A stretch of 64,000 bases of DNA from Rouxiella badensis (GCA_026967495.1 CP114060.1:2666001-2730000); one strand, 5' to 3'. Shown: positions 8,862 through 18,932, numbered from the stretch's first letter. Numbers and translations are program-made. The notes: generated from the letters alone by a model not told the origin.

Positions 8862-9559
8862 TATCTTCTCATGCGACCTATGGTCAGTTGTTCAACCATC
8901 GCGGCAGGTGATAAGGACATCACGAACTCGATAGCGCGGCAAATATCTTGTGTTTCAATCATTTGATGCGGTTCCAACCCCGAGCCTTGCGCCATCTCGG
9001 TATCGACGACGTCAGGACAGAGCACGGTCACCTTAATGCCCTGCGCGGCCAGCTCGCGGCTGAGAGACAGGCTGTAGCCGACCAGTGCGTGCTTGCTGGC
9101 GGCGTATCCGGCGATCCCGCCGAAGGCCTGAACGCCGCTCACCGAAGAGAGGCTAAATATGCGGCCCACTTCGGAAAGGGCCAGCGCCGGAATGCACAGT
9201 TGGCAAAGATGGTGGATGGCCGTGACGTTAACATCCAGCATGGCGGCGAAATCGCCGAGGGTGGCGCCGCTCGAGCCGGGACGGAAAATTCCGGCGGCGT
9301 TAACAAGCAGGTCAAGCTGCGCAAAATCGGCCAGTGCGTCCTGAACTTTGCTGGCAACCGACGGCGCATCGCAAAGATCGACGGCTATCGTTTTCACCCG
9401 TTGCTCTGGCTGGAGCGGCAGCGTCTGCTTAAGGCGGCCGAGCAGGCTCTGGTCACGGGCCAGCAGTATCAGGCTGTAGCCTTTTTGGGCAAAATGGTGA
9501 GCAATTTGTCGACCAATGCCTCGGCTCGCTCCTGTAATCAGCGCTACTTGTTGCGTCAC
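8861..9559 (-). CDS. Short-chain dehydrogenase/reductase
   Basis: A 232-residue classical SDR. The NAD(P) motif TGASRGIG is at 9-16, NAAG at 87-90, and the catalytic serine (SLSSVSG, near 138), Tyr152 and Lys156 are all present. It starts with GTG at 9559 preceded by AAGGG. The likely reaction is NADPH-linked reduction of a 3-ketoacyl thioester or similar ketone. Stop and start overlap with the biotin ligase (TAATG), which is a strong hint that the enzyme works on a biotin-related or biotin-dependent substrate. It may complete a thiolase-ketoreductase-hydratase-enoyl-reductase set with the genes at 1-6 kb (inference). Confidence 0.85.
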   Translation of the reverse strand: MTQQVALITGASRGIGRQIAHHFAQKGYSLILLARDQSLLGRLKQTLPLQPEQRVKTIAVDLCDAPSVASKVQDALADFAQLDLLVNAAGIFRPGSSGATLGDFAAMLDVNVTAIHHLCQLCIPALALSEVGRIFSLSSVSGVQAFGGIAGYAASKHALVGYSLSLSRELAAQGIKVTVLCPDVVDTEMAQGSGLEPHQMIETQDICRAIEFVMSLSPAAMVEQLTIGRMRR

Positions 9560-9656
9560 GACAACCCTTTTTATTTAACTTATTGAAAAATAGGAATATA
9601 CGGTTTTTTGGCCGCCGTACATTATTCCGCTTTTATTAGCTAAATACAATTTACCG

Positions 9657-11015
9657 TCACGATGTCGGATTGAATATCGCATTCAACGAAGCTTGCTCGA
9701 TCGCCTGATACAGCGAGAACTCGTTAATGACTGCCGCGCCAAGCGCCTGTTCAAACGCCGCCTGGTTTGGATTTCCGCTGCTTACCGCGCCCTTATCGCT
9801 GCCGAGATTCGACTGGAAAATCCCTGCGGCGCTGACCGGCAGAAAGTCTTCATACACAATCGGCGTGACGCTGACCTTGCCCTGTTTAATCAGCTCGTCG
9901 AGTGTGTCGCTCGTGCGCTGTGCGGCGGCGAGAGTAGCCCCGTCTTTGAGCGCATATCTAAAATAACCCAACCCTTGTTTGCGTAAAGATTCGATGTCAT
10001 CCGGGAAGGCGGAGAAAACGGCCTCGAAGTGGCGCTGGTGAGCGTCATTGTCTTTTGAGGTGTCGGAACCCGAGGCCTCGAGCAACAGTTTGTCGTACAG
10101 CGCACGACCCTGCGGCGTGAGCGCCAGTCCGCGTTGCTCGATTTCACCAAAACGGGCGGTGTGTTGCCCCTCTGCCGAATCGGTAAAGGTTATTTTCTCA
10201 CTGAGCGCCTTGAAGCTGGTCTGGCGCAGCAAAATTGGCACCTTGCGGCGCGGTGGCCCTTCGATGACCTCTTTCGGCGAGATGCCGTATTCGGGCATTT
10301 TGCGCTGCACCTGGTCGATATCCAGCGTTCTTGGCGTCAGGTGATTGATATGCGGTCCCTTAAATGACACCACGTCGGCGATAAGGCGATGATGTTCGAG
10401 CAGCGCGTTGTAGGTATACAGACTGACCAACGCGTCGCTGTGCCAGCGGAAGGTTTTAAGCGCTTCGGCGACGAATTCGTCAGCCTGTGCGTCAGTGAGT
10501 TCCGCCATGCTGCTGGTTCACCGCAATCAGTTCGCGCACGCGGGGAGAAGATGTCGCGTGCGGCAAGAATCTGCCGCGCTTTTTCTCTTAAATCAGGATT
10601 ATCAATCAGCTCAAGGCGCAGCAGCGAGGTAAATACGCGGAAAGGGTTTATCCGCAGCGCGGCTTCGGAAATAGGGCGAAACGCGGTGGAATGCACCGGC
10701 ACACCGGCCGCGGAGAGGTCATAGTAGCCGACCGGCGACATGCCCATCACCGCAAATAGCGCCCTCATGGTCGCGAGCCTCTTCGGCCGTGCCGAGGCGT
10801 ATCGCACCGTGCCGCTCTACGTCGAGGCGGTTAAGCTCCGAGTCCTTCACCTGATGAGAAAAGGTTTCCGGGTGCTGGCGCAAATAGTCTGCGTTGGTGT
10901 CCTTAACAATTTGCAGCAGCGTGCTGTACTGCGGCACTTCCTGCTGATACATACGTGACATGGCTTTCGAAAAACGGTCACGGATTTGGTCCTGTGAAAT
11001 CGTATTTTTTTCCAT
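9657..11015 (-). CDS. ydcJ: 2-oxoadipate dioxygenase/decarboxylase (YdcJ/HglS, DUF1338), frameshifts
   Basis: Matches E. coli YdcJ along its length: MYQQEVPQYSTLL, NVERHGAIRLGT-like segment, GVPVHSTAFRPI, FRVFTSLLRLEL, HINHLTPRTLDID, EGPPRRKVPILLRQTSFKAL, ARFGEIEQRG and YEDFLPVSAAGIFQSNLG. Conserved His in ERHGAIR and HINHLT and Glu in FGEIEQRG fit the iron ligands of HglS, which converts 2-oxoadipate to D-2-hydroxyglutarate in lysine breakdown. Three frame problems: 10775-10781 (GAGCCTC for GAGCTC), near 10540 (probable loss of a GT unit) and 10497-10503 (GAGTTCC for GAGCTC). ATG 11015 was chosen over GTG 11024 for its AAGGTG site. It lies 97 bases upstream of the dehydrogenase-biotin block on the same strand. 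Confidence 0.88.
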
Positions 11016-11042
11016 CTCGTTCACCTTATCCCTTTATCAAAG

Positions 11043-11070
11043 TTGACTGTTAATCACTCCAAGATACACT
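11043..11070 (+). promoter_or_regulatory. Candidate sigma-70 promoter for the ABC-F leader
   Basis: TTGACT (11043-11048) and TACACT (11065-11070) are separated by 16 bases and lie about 40 bases upstream of the leader peptide start. By eye only. Confidence 0.4.
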
Positions 11071-11111
11071 GAAAACATTGTTAAACCAGAGACTAATAAG
11101 GAGGAAACCCC

Positions 11112-11195
11112 ATGCTGTTGTGTGATTTGATTGAATACTCACACTTCTTTGGTAATCGCCCTTGCTCAAGCGTATCCGGCCTCGTGCTGCGATAA
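11112..11195 (+). CDS. 27-residue leader peptide upstream of the ABC-F gene
   Basis: An open frame of 27 codons (begins MLLCDLIEYSHFFGN, ends SGLVLR) with a near-perfect ribosome-binding site AAGGAGG seven bases before ATG 11112. It ends 128 bases before the ABC-F start and is followed by several stem-loops, one overlapping its own end. Leader peptides with attenuators are known upstream of antibiotic-resistance ABC-F genes (for example msrD, vmlR), where ribosome stalling switches on the downstream gene. The role here is inferred from layout; no homologous peptide is recognised. Confidence 0.5.
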   Translation: MLLCDLIEYSHFFGNRPCSSVSGLVLR

Positions 11196-11289
11196 CCCTG
11201 CTTGAGCGGAAACGACTAAAGAGTTAAATACGAGTTAACCTCGTACTTCCCTCGGCTTTCCGGGTTGTCGTCAGCGTTTTAATGACGAC
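11164..11289 (+). promoter_or_regulatory. Stem-loop leader, candidate attenuator
   Basis: Three possible hairpins: GCTCAAGC (11164-11171) with GCTTGAGC (11200-11207), the first arm inside the leader ORF; TACGAG (11229-11234) with CTCGTA (11240-11245); and GTCGTCA (11267-11273) with TGACGAC (11283-11289), close to the ABC-F ribosome-binding region. No long T tract follows, so control of translation is as likely as termination. Confidence 0.4.
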
Positions 11290-11323
11290 GGGCATGTTAA
11301 TGCCTGTAATTCTGGAAAAAGCA

Positions 11324-13046
11324 ATGAGCACACTATTATCTGCCCAATCACTCTCTTATGAGACTGCCTTCGGTCCTTTGCTGACTGAGGTTTCGTTTAC
11401 GCTTAAAAAAGGCGATCGCGTTGGCTTAATCGGCCATAACGGCAGCGGTAAAAGTACCTTTCTCAATCTTCTTAATGGCCATCTCAGCCCGAGCTCAGGT
11501 TCGGTGACCCGCGCCGGTCAGTGCCTGATGGCGACCATCGAACAGCATCTGCCCGAGTCCCTGAAGGCGCTTAGCCTATTGGCGGTGGTGCTTGACCGGC
11601 TTCCCGAGAATCAGCGGCTTGCCGAGAGCTGGCGCGCCGAGCGGTTGCTGGCGACGCTGGACTTTACGCCTTCCTGCTGGGGCCAGACGGTTTCGACGCT
11701 CAGTGGAGGACAGCACACACGTTTGATGCTCGCCAGAGCGTTGATTCTCGAGCCGGATTTACTGCTGCTCGACGAACCTGGTAACCACCTCGACCTGCCG
11801 ACGCTGCTGTGGCTGGGCGATTTTCTAAGCCAATGGAACGGCAGCTTTATTCTGGTCTCGCACGACGTGGCGCTGCTCGACAGCGTAACGACCTGTACCT
11901 GGATCCTGCGTGACAAGACGCTGCACTATTTCGGGCTACGTTGCAGTGAGGCACGCGAGGCGTTAGCACACCGCGACAGCACCGACGCGGAACGCCGCCA
12001 GGCCGAGCAGCGAGAAATTGACCGCGTTGAGATAAGCGCCAGCCGCCTGGCGCTGTGGGGCAAGGTTTATGACAACGAAAAGTTTGCCCGCAAGGCTAAG
12101 CAGATGGAGAAACAGGTCGACAGGTTGAAAGAGGACCAGACTCCGCTGGCGGCGGCCAATGCCTGGCGGCTAGAGTTGCAGGGCGAAAGTCTCGACGCCG
12201 ATCGCGTGCTGGCGCTGGAAACGCTGGAGGTTGCGCCAGCGCCCGACGCCGCCGCGCTGTTTTCCCTCGATAATCTGCGGGTGAAAAGTGGCGATCGCGT
12301 TGCGGTGATGGGGCGTAACGGCTGCGGTAAGTCGTCGCTACTGCGCCTGCTGTGGCGATCGCTCACTCAACCTGAATCCGGTATCAGCTGGCATCCCCGT
12401 GCGGCGGTGGGGTATTACGACCAGAATCTGCATCAGCTTCGCGACAGCGACAGCCTATGCGATGCGCTCGGTAATTTTGCTCCTTTAACCGACGATAGGC
12501 GCAAGATGGCGCTCATTGGCGCTGGTTTTCCGTATCTTCGTCATCAGCAAAAGGTGGCTTCGCTGAGCGGCGGAGAGCGGTCGCGCCTGCTGTTCGTTGG
12601 GCTGACGCTGGCACGTTATTCGCTGCTGCTGCTCGATGAAGCCCACTAACCACCTCGACATGGAGGGCAAGGAAGAGCTGGCCCAGACGCTGAGGGATTT
12701 TCCGGGCGCGGTATTGATGGTTAGCCACGATCGAACGTTGATCGAAAACGGCTGCAACCGCTTCTGGCTGGTGCACGACCATCGCCTCGAGGAGTGGCAT
12801 CAGCTTGAGCCGGTGTATCAGCTGCTGGCAGGCAAAACGCTGAATCAACCCGAACCGCCAACGCCGTTGGAGCAGGGCGAAGAGGCCGTGCTCTCCGGTG
12901 AGGATCTGCTGCTGGCGCGGCTGTGTGAGCTAGAGCAGAGGCTTGAGGATGAGCTGGCGCGCAAGGCGAAACACCAAAAACCGGCGTTACAGCAGAAACT
13001 GCGGGCCGATATTGCGGCGGTTATGCAGAAATTAGCGCTGAGTTAG
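11324..13046 (+). CDS. ABC-F family ATPase, one frameshift
   Basis: About 573 residues with two ABC domains and no membrane segments, acting on ribosomes. The first domain has Walker A GHNGSGKST (37-45), signature LSGGQHTR and Walker B LLLLDEPGNHLDL, where Gly replaces the usual Thr of DEPTNHLD; a charged linker (ARKAKQMEKQVDRLK) follows; the second has MGRNGCGKSS and LSGGERSR. The frame breaks at 12638-12644 (GAAGCCC); restoring GAGCCC gives DEPTNHLD and joins the second open frame. ATG 11324 was chosen over 11282 because GGAAAAAGC precedes it. Upstream is a leader peptide with hairpins, suggesting induction by ribosome-targeting compounds (inference). Antibiotic protection versus a housekeeping role cannot be decided here. 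Confidence 0.82.
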
Positions 13047-13079
13047 TTTTAGGGTAGGTATTCGACCTGCCGCAGCAAC

Positions 13080-13118
13080 CTCCCTCCTCTGCTCTTTGAG
13101 GGGAGGGAGTGCCTGTTT
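13080..13118 (+). terminator. Probable terminator of the ABC-F gene
   Basis: CTCCCTCC (13080-13087) pairs with GGAGGGAG (13102-13109), followed by TGCCTGTTTTG. The stem is strong, the T tract poor. Confidence 0.5.
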
Positions 13119-13140
13119 TGATGCCAATACTGGCTTGATA

Positions 13141-13155
13141 TGATAATGATTATCA
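13141..13155. promoter_or_regulatory. Fur box
   Basis: TGATAAT-G-ATTATCA is a perfect 7-1-7 Fur operator. It stands between two 3' gene ends: the ABC-F gene finishes to its left and the effector gene on the minus strand finishes to its right. No iron gene follows, only a 12-codon frame at 13264. The 379-base gap 13047-13425 otherwise shows no gene. Confidence 0.7.
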
Positions 13156-13263
13156 TTTGTGATGTCGTTTGAGTGCGAGTCACTGGTACCGCTCATCCTG
13201 TTGCAGATTTAACAGCGTCTCAAATTTACCCAACCATAGGTATTTGTAAATTGAGGAATAAAA

Positions 13264-13302
13264 ATGTCGATCCAATATTCTATTAAGGGCTTATTAGTAT
13301 GA
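13264..13302 (+). other. 12-codon frame with ribosome site, possible remnant of an iron gene
   Basis: GAGGAATAAAA precedes ATG 13264; the frame (MSIQYSIKGLLV) ends after 12 codons. It lies about 110 bases downstream of the Fur box. It could be the stump of a deleted iron-regulated gene at the island edge, a leader peptide, or chance. Confidence 0.25.
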
Positions 13303-13425
13303 GTCATGAGAGTTAGCGCATTTTTTTATAAGGGTTCGACACCTTGGGAAAACGATAACTCTCAAGCTTTCAATATCCGGCCAGAAATAAATTTAGTATT
13401 TTAACTATTATGTTCTTCCTGGTAA

Positions 13426-16312
13426 TCAAAGAAAGACTTTATCAATCCTTTTTAGCCATTGGTGTTTAATAGTGAAGGACTCAACTTTATGGACATTTTC
13501 AACACCCACAACCTCTTTAAGAAAATTCTGAGCTGAACGTAAATGGTCGTAAGTGGGTTTATAGTGTCCTGAAGTATTGAGTAAATAAGCGACGCCTTTT
13601 TTTGTCATACCTATGTATCCAGCAGATTGTATCTCCAAATTACTATTATCAATAGTTATTTCTGTTAGCAAAGAAGGGTGGGAAATCGTTTTTACGTCAG
13701 TTTTCTTACCAATGCCGCCGATAATTAGTTGCTGATTGCCTTTGGCATTTTTTACAAATATAAATTTGGCTTGATAGTTTGGGTCTTTTAAGCTTTCAAG
13801 GTCCTTGAGGGTGGTTACAGTAGTGGTGAAAATGTCATTGTGATTTGTAGGCTTGGCATCGCGACTTACAAGTGCTTTGTTTAGTCGATCGAATTCAGCA
13901 TCGATAAGTTGTACTCTGTCATTAACCAAAGGCGGAAGTTTTAAAAAATCAGGGCTTGGCTCTGTACAGGATAAAACTCCCCGTGTTTGTCTGGAGGCCG
14001 TTATAAGAGGGGAACAGGTTCTGATCAAATCTCGGTTCCTGTCCAGATTATCGAAATCCAATTTGATGGAATTATTTTCTAGTTTCTCGAGTTTATCAAT
14101 ACTTCGTTTAAATTCATTTAAATCAGCTTTAAACTTTTTCTCCATCGGGTTCATCTGAGAAGCAGACAGTTCTGGGATCAGTCCATCCTTTTTAGGGCTT
14201 ATTCTTGCACGGTCAAAATCTATCAGAGTGAATTTGTCAGTCTCTGGATTGAACATGATATTTGCAAGATTGATATCATCATGCATAATACCATTTTTTT
14301 CAAATCAGCAAGTGTACGATCTATTATAGACTGTATAGTATTTTCATCACTCAGTGATTTCCTGATATTTTTCATTTGTTGTAAATTGTCATTCTTTAGA
14401 ATGGATTGTAAAGATTCACCCGGTATTTTAGGCATTTTCATCGAAACAATTTTAGAATCTCCAATATTATCAATGAAGACGACGGATGAACCCTCTCCGT
14501 AAAGACGGTTGAATGCGACGGCATTATTATTTGCCTCACGCAATGCCCCCGAATAACTGTTTGTTTTTGATTGTTTTAATAATAAATGATCTTTAGAGAA
14601 GTCACCTTCTTTCAAGGGGCGCTTAAATTCTTTAATCAGGTAATCGTCTACACTGTAAATTTTTGCCGCTGTTCCTTCAGCAATAGGTTTCGCTTTTCTA
14701 TAATCTGCGGGTTTAGGTGCAATATTTATTTTTGAATCTGGCAGACTGAAATTATTGGGTGTATTCTTCAAACCACTTTTTAGCGCTGATGACATCTGCT
14801 GTCGAAAGAGTTTTATCGCCTGAGTTATCTCTAGAGCCGTATCAAATACACCACTCATTACTGCTTCAAACAACGCATCCATCTTTTCATCTGGTGTATC
14901 TGCTACAAAGTACTTCGCAACTTGCATCGCTGAAATACCCATACCCATGGCCGCTGAGCAAAATGCCCCCAGTGCGCTGGCCGGTGTGAGTATCACTCCC
15001 ACTGACAGAAACCCTAGAGCACCGATACCTGCGGAAAGAATAGTATCAACTTCTTGTTCAAAGTGAGTTTTTATTAAAACATCCGGATCGGATCTCAATC
15101 TGTCAATATGACGCTGAGTCAAGTCTGACGTGTAATCACCCGTTTCACTATATTTTACCGGGTATTCATAATGCGTGATACCATATAAAGGATCGAGCAT
15201 TTTTGGCGTGAAAGACGTTTTAACCATATTTCTTTGAGAGTCATAGAAAGACAAGTGGTGCAATAACCAATTTTGTAAACTCTGGTCATTTTCCAATCCC
15301 TGTCTGTTTGGTATGATCTTAGATTCTTGTGTCAACGTAGAGACAGCAAGATAGCGATCACCTATTCCTTTTAGTGCAATGATGTTAGACATTGGATATT
15401 CCAGCATTGCCATTAACTTAGGTTTCGTTGTTCCTGCGAGAATATCATTAATGGCAGGGCCGAACTCTCGTGAGTCTTCTACAGACGCCTTTTTCATGTA
15501 ATCTATTAGCTGAGTCTTAAATGAAATCCCAATAAAATTCTTCACTACACTTTCAGCGTCAGGTCGAGATAAATTATTTCTAATGGTTTTTTCAAGTCTG
15601 ACTTCAACGCGATCCGCAAGATTTATCAATGATTCTTTTAAGTTTACATCGTGTTTGTGATAGGGTTTATTTTCGTCGGCCTTACTAAAGATGGCTATAT
15701 ATCTAGAAGAAGGATAATTTCTAAAGATGTCACCTAGCGCGACTTCTTTTAAACTCAAATCCTTTTTTTAGTAAGATCGTTTATCGATACTATATCATCA
15801 AGGTTCGCATTTTGTAGTGTGGGTATTTTTCTTATCTCATCCAGGACAATTTCATCTACCAAAGTATTGATATTAAAATTCTTTAAATAGTCTACGGTGT
15901 TGGCTTTTACATTATTAAAACTTTCAACAAGCTCAGCATATTTATTTAACGGAATAGGAGTTCCATTCCCAGTGTTATTCGCCGCAGATAAAATATATCT
16001 ATTCAGTTCTGCATCTGTAATTGAACTCGATAAGTCTTGAACTTGGTTGGCTGCACCCTTCGCCGTATACCAATATTCATAGTCGTTCATACCAAACTTG
16101 TTAAAAACGTGTTGATTCGATACGCCCTCATGCATTTTAGAATATTCATTTTGACACACCTGCATTATCGAATATTTTATTTTTTCATTAATAGCTTTCA
16201 TCGCAGCCAGTTTCACTTCTGCTCCGCCATCTGGGAAGAAATAGCTGTCGATTTTGTCTGTTAACCTGGTTGAGTACTCTGAATTCAAACCAAGTTCTAC
16301 ATCAAATGCCAT
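13426..16312 (-). CDS. Large candidate type III effector with protein-kinase-like domain, two frame breaks
   Basis: Three consecutive open frames (185, 511 and 286 residues) join into one protein of about 962 residues if two A7 runs (15763-15769 and 14294-14300) are read as A8. A hydrophobic stretch lies near residues 425-460. A Hanks-type kinase fold follows: glycine-rich AEGTAAKIYS (about 546), Lys in YLIKEF (about 561), Glu in ALREANN (about 593), catalytic loop HDDINLAN (Asp680, Asn685) and DFD at 699-701. The last 250 residues are unrecognised. It is AT-rich, overlaps the upstream effector by 11 bases and belongs to an operon led by an InvB-like chaperone, which supports a secreted role (inference). 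The A runs may be sequencing errors or real slippage sites. Confidence 0.6.
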
Positions 16313-18420
16313 TACTGGTGTTCTGGAGAGGATGGGACTCCATTAGTTTTTCCAGATTGCAGGCCTGAAGAGAAGGATGTTCAAACTCTCCCTTCGCTAG
16401 CATATTAGAAATTTCCACGATAAATTTCTTATCTTTTAACATATCGACCAATGCAACGTCATCAGTTAGGTTAGCACTTACTCTTGCCTGTTGAATCGCC
16501 TTAATAATTTTACTATCAACATAATTTTCGGCAATAAAGGCAATCCCCTTAATGATAATTTTTGCATAGTCCTCTTTTGCATATGAATAAAGCTCATGTA
16601 ACTTGTCCTCATTTAATTCATGAGGATGTTCTGCCAAGGCAGTTCGTATCACATTGTCGGAAAGAGAGTCGAGTGCCTGATAAATTATTGGTTTATTAGC
16701 AACAAAGAGATTTTCCGGCTCAGGCTTTTTATTTGCTAATTCCGACAGAGAGGTCGGTTTGCTTTCGGCCGTCTTAAACTGCTGCGCCATGAAAGCTACT
16801 GCTCCGGCTGCCTTACCCGCCACCAGAGTGACTGCCAGGGTTGTCAACATGTTGCTGACAGAACTCGGACCTGTTGGGACTATTTTCACACCCTGCAAAT
16901 TATCCTTCGGCGATACAAAACTGCGGCCTATTTCTTGCAACAGCATTTCCTCGTCAGGCTTCTTTGCCAAAGCCGCATTGGTTCTTTCTGCCGTGTTTTC
17001 TATTTTGCTTCCTGTCGGGGAGACCGCTGTTTCTCCGCCCGAAGATTTCTCGGGTCTAAGCTGAAACCTCGAAGGTGCGACAGTGGTAGCTACCGTGCCG
17101 GACATCTTATTTGGCACTTTGGCATTTGAAAGTTCAACGGGAGTGTCAGCGTTGGCCAGCCGTAAGCGTTGTTTCAACTTCCCCTCACCGTCCAGTACGC
17201 GTATTTTCTCCGCCATTCCCTCTTCCACGACACTCTTCACCATCTTGGTTGGCGGTGCCATAGCGGTAGTATTTGCACTGTTGGGCGAGCTTGAACACAC
17301 CTCTGGGGCTGTATCTTGTTCCGGAAGCAGGAATTCATAACAGGTTTTTATTTTCATCAGCATCTTTTCAGCGACGTCCGTATTTTCCCAGTTAAGCACG
17401 CTGTTTGCTATCCAGCCTTCGGCATCTACATTCTTGGCGACCTTCTCGCCTCCACTGATTGTCGGCGCAGTCAGTAACGTAAGTTCGGGTCCCTTTCCTC
17501 CGGTATCAGCCATCGTTGCTCCAGGCTGGTGGGTGTTCATTCTGCCAGCCATACTCTCAGGGGTAATTCCGCTCAACCAGTCTCCAAGATGGGTAAAGAG
17601 TTCCAGGTCATCCGCGGCAGAGACAACCCCTCCTGCCATTTTCGCCCCCATCCACGTATCCAGCTGGGCCTTCATCTGGGAGTTGACCGTATTCATGAGG
17701 CCTTCCTGACTGAGCTGCTTTAAAATCTGGCAGCTGTACCAGGCGATTGACAGACCGGTGCCCACTGGCCCCAGGCTTCCGAGCGCCATGCCGACGCCGG
17801 CACTGCTAATATATGACATGCCGATTTTCTGTATATCCGCTTTGGACGGCGTTCCCTTCGCCACGGCCGCATAAACCTCTTTTGATAACCATTGATACAA
17901 GGCGGGTTTTGTTTGTTCCAGATTCATGCGTTCAATTTTCGCCATCGCTTTCTCATCCTTCGGATTCGCTCCTACAATGCGCGCGAACAGATGATCCATC
18001 CCGACGTCAAGATGCAGGCCATCGAACCAATGCCCACCGGAAACCTTAATCAGATTCTCCTCTGTTAACATCTTACGCAGTAAGGTTGCTGGGTCAGATA
18101 ACGAGGTCTGCGCTTCTGTTTTGTGCTCCCTCAGAGCCATTTCGATTTTTAAACTCAGCGAATGTTCTGTTCCACCGGTAAGCGGGCTTTTGGCATCATT
18201 TTTGAGGCTCTTTAAACAAATCATTCAGCTGTTTCATTGCTTTATCCTCGTCTACCGGTGGATTGGTAAATGAAGCTACTGCCTTCGAAAACACCGATGA
18301 CAGCTTATCCATCCAAGATTCGGCATGCGCCAGCTGTCTGTTCTGTTCTATTTTGGAAGCTTGAGTGGTGTGGGTATCCTGCGTGGAGACATCCGCACGG
18401 CGGAGGTTAACTTCGTTCAT
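16302..18420 (-). CDS. Candidate type III secreted effector or translocator, one frameshift
   Basis: About 705 residues after repair. The N-terminus (MNEVNLRRADVSTQDTHTTQ) is polar and rich in Ser/Thr as in type III secretion signals. The frame breaks at 18204-18210, where the + strand reads GAGGCTC; restoring GAGCTC links NDLFKEL to KNDAKSPLTGG. Two small-residue-rich hydrophobic stretches (about residues 200-230 and 530-555) could insert in a membrane. The middle is low-complexity with Pro/Ser/Thr. I recognise no catalytic domain. It starts 44 bases after the chaperone stop and overlaps the kinase-like effector by 11 bases. Effector status is inferred from the chaperone. Confidence 0.55.
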
Positions 18421-18464
18421 GTATTTCTCTTTTTTTATGAAAATGGGTGAAGGGACTGGCAGAT

Positions 18465-18932
18465 TTACGGCCTGGAGTATTCGCCTACGCACTGTTGCAG
18501 ACGGCAACTGCGTAAATAAAAGGCGTCGAGAAGTTCTCCGAACCGGGTATCAATGACGAAACACGATTCATCAACCAGCGCCCGCAGCTCCCGGCCACGA
18601 AGACCTAGCACTGGCTGGTCGGTCACTACCCACGGCAGCGGATACTGCAGTACCTCCAGAAGGGCACCTGCAGATTTAGCAAAATGCAACTCGTCCCTCC
18701 AGATAAGCGGCGTCTGGAGCCAGATGTGTCCTTCATTCAAGGAAAGGGTGATGGGAGGAACGTTGTGAAATTCAAATACTACTTTTGAGCCAGCCTCTAC
18801 GGAAAGGTTGCCGAGGGTTTTTCCGGTTCCCTTGAGGATGTCTTTAAGAACCTGATTAATCCGGTGTATTAGCAAGGCAGTGTTGCCCGTGGTTGCCTGT
18901 TTTACCTGCGTGGGGATAAGCATCCGTGTCAT
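18465..18932 (-). CDS. InvB/Spa15-family type III secretion chaperone
   Basis: A 155-residue small protein resembling InvB of Salmonella and Spa15 of Shigella. The alignable core is GSKVVFEFHNVPPITLSL and HIWLQTPL, corresponding to the InvB strand segment STIVLDLFALPSICIS and VWIWAQL, and the C-terminal VLGLRGRELRALVDES to the InvB LLLGEQNGELTLKALV. Such chaperones bind the N-terminal region of effectors and hand them to the export gate. Its start overlaps the stop of a 57-codon frame (ATGA), and its cargo is probably the next gene. No apparatus genes are present, so the secretion system must lie elsewhere in the genome or be absent. Confidence 0.65.
   Translation of the reverse strand: MTRMLIPTQVKQATTGNTALLIHRINQVLKDILKGTGKTLGNLSVEAGSKVVFEFHNVPPITLSLNEGHIWLQTPLIWRDELHFAKSAGALLEVLQYPLPWVVTDQPVLGLRGRELRALVDESCFVIDTRFGELLDAFYLRSCRLQQCVGEYSRP

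Noticed and set aside
13177..13200. Possible attachment-site repeat of the tRNA-Asn end
   Set aside because: Only about nine bases match and in the opposite orientation to the tRNA copy, so it is not a direct repeat.
13156..13260. RyhB-like small RNA behind the Fur box
   Set aside because: No RyhB core and no terminator hairpin with a T tract was found.
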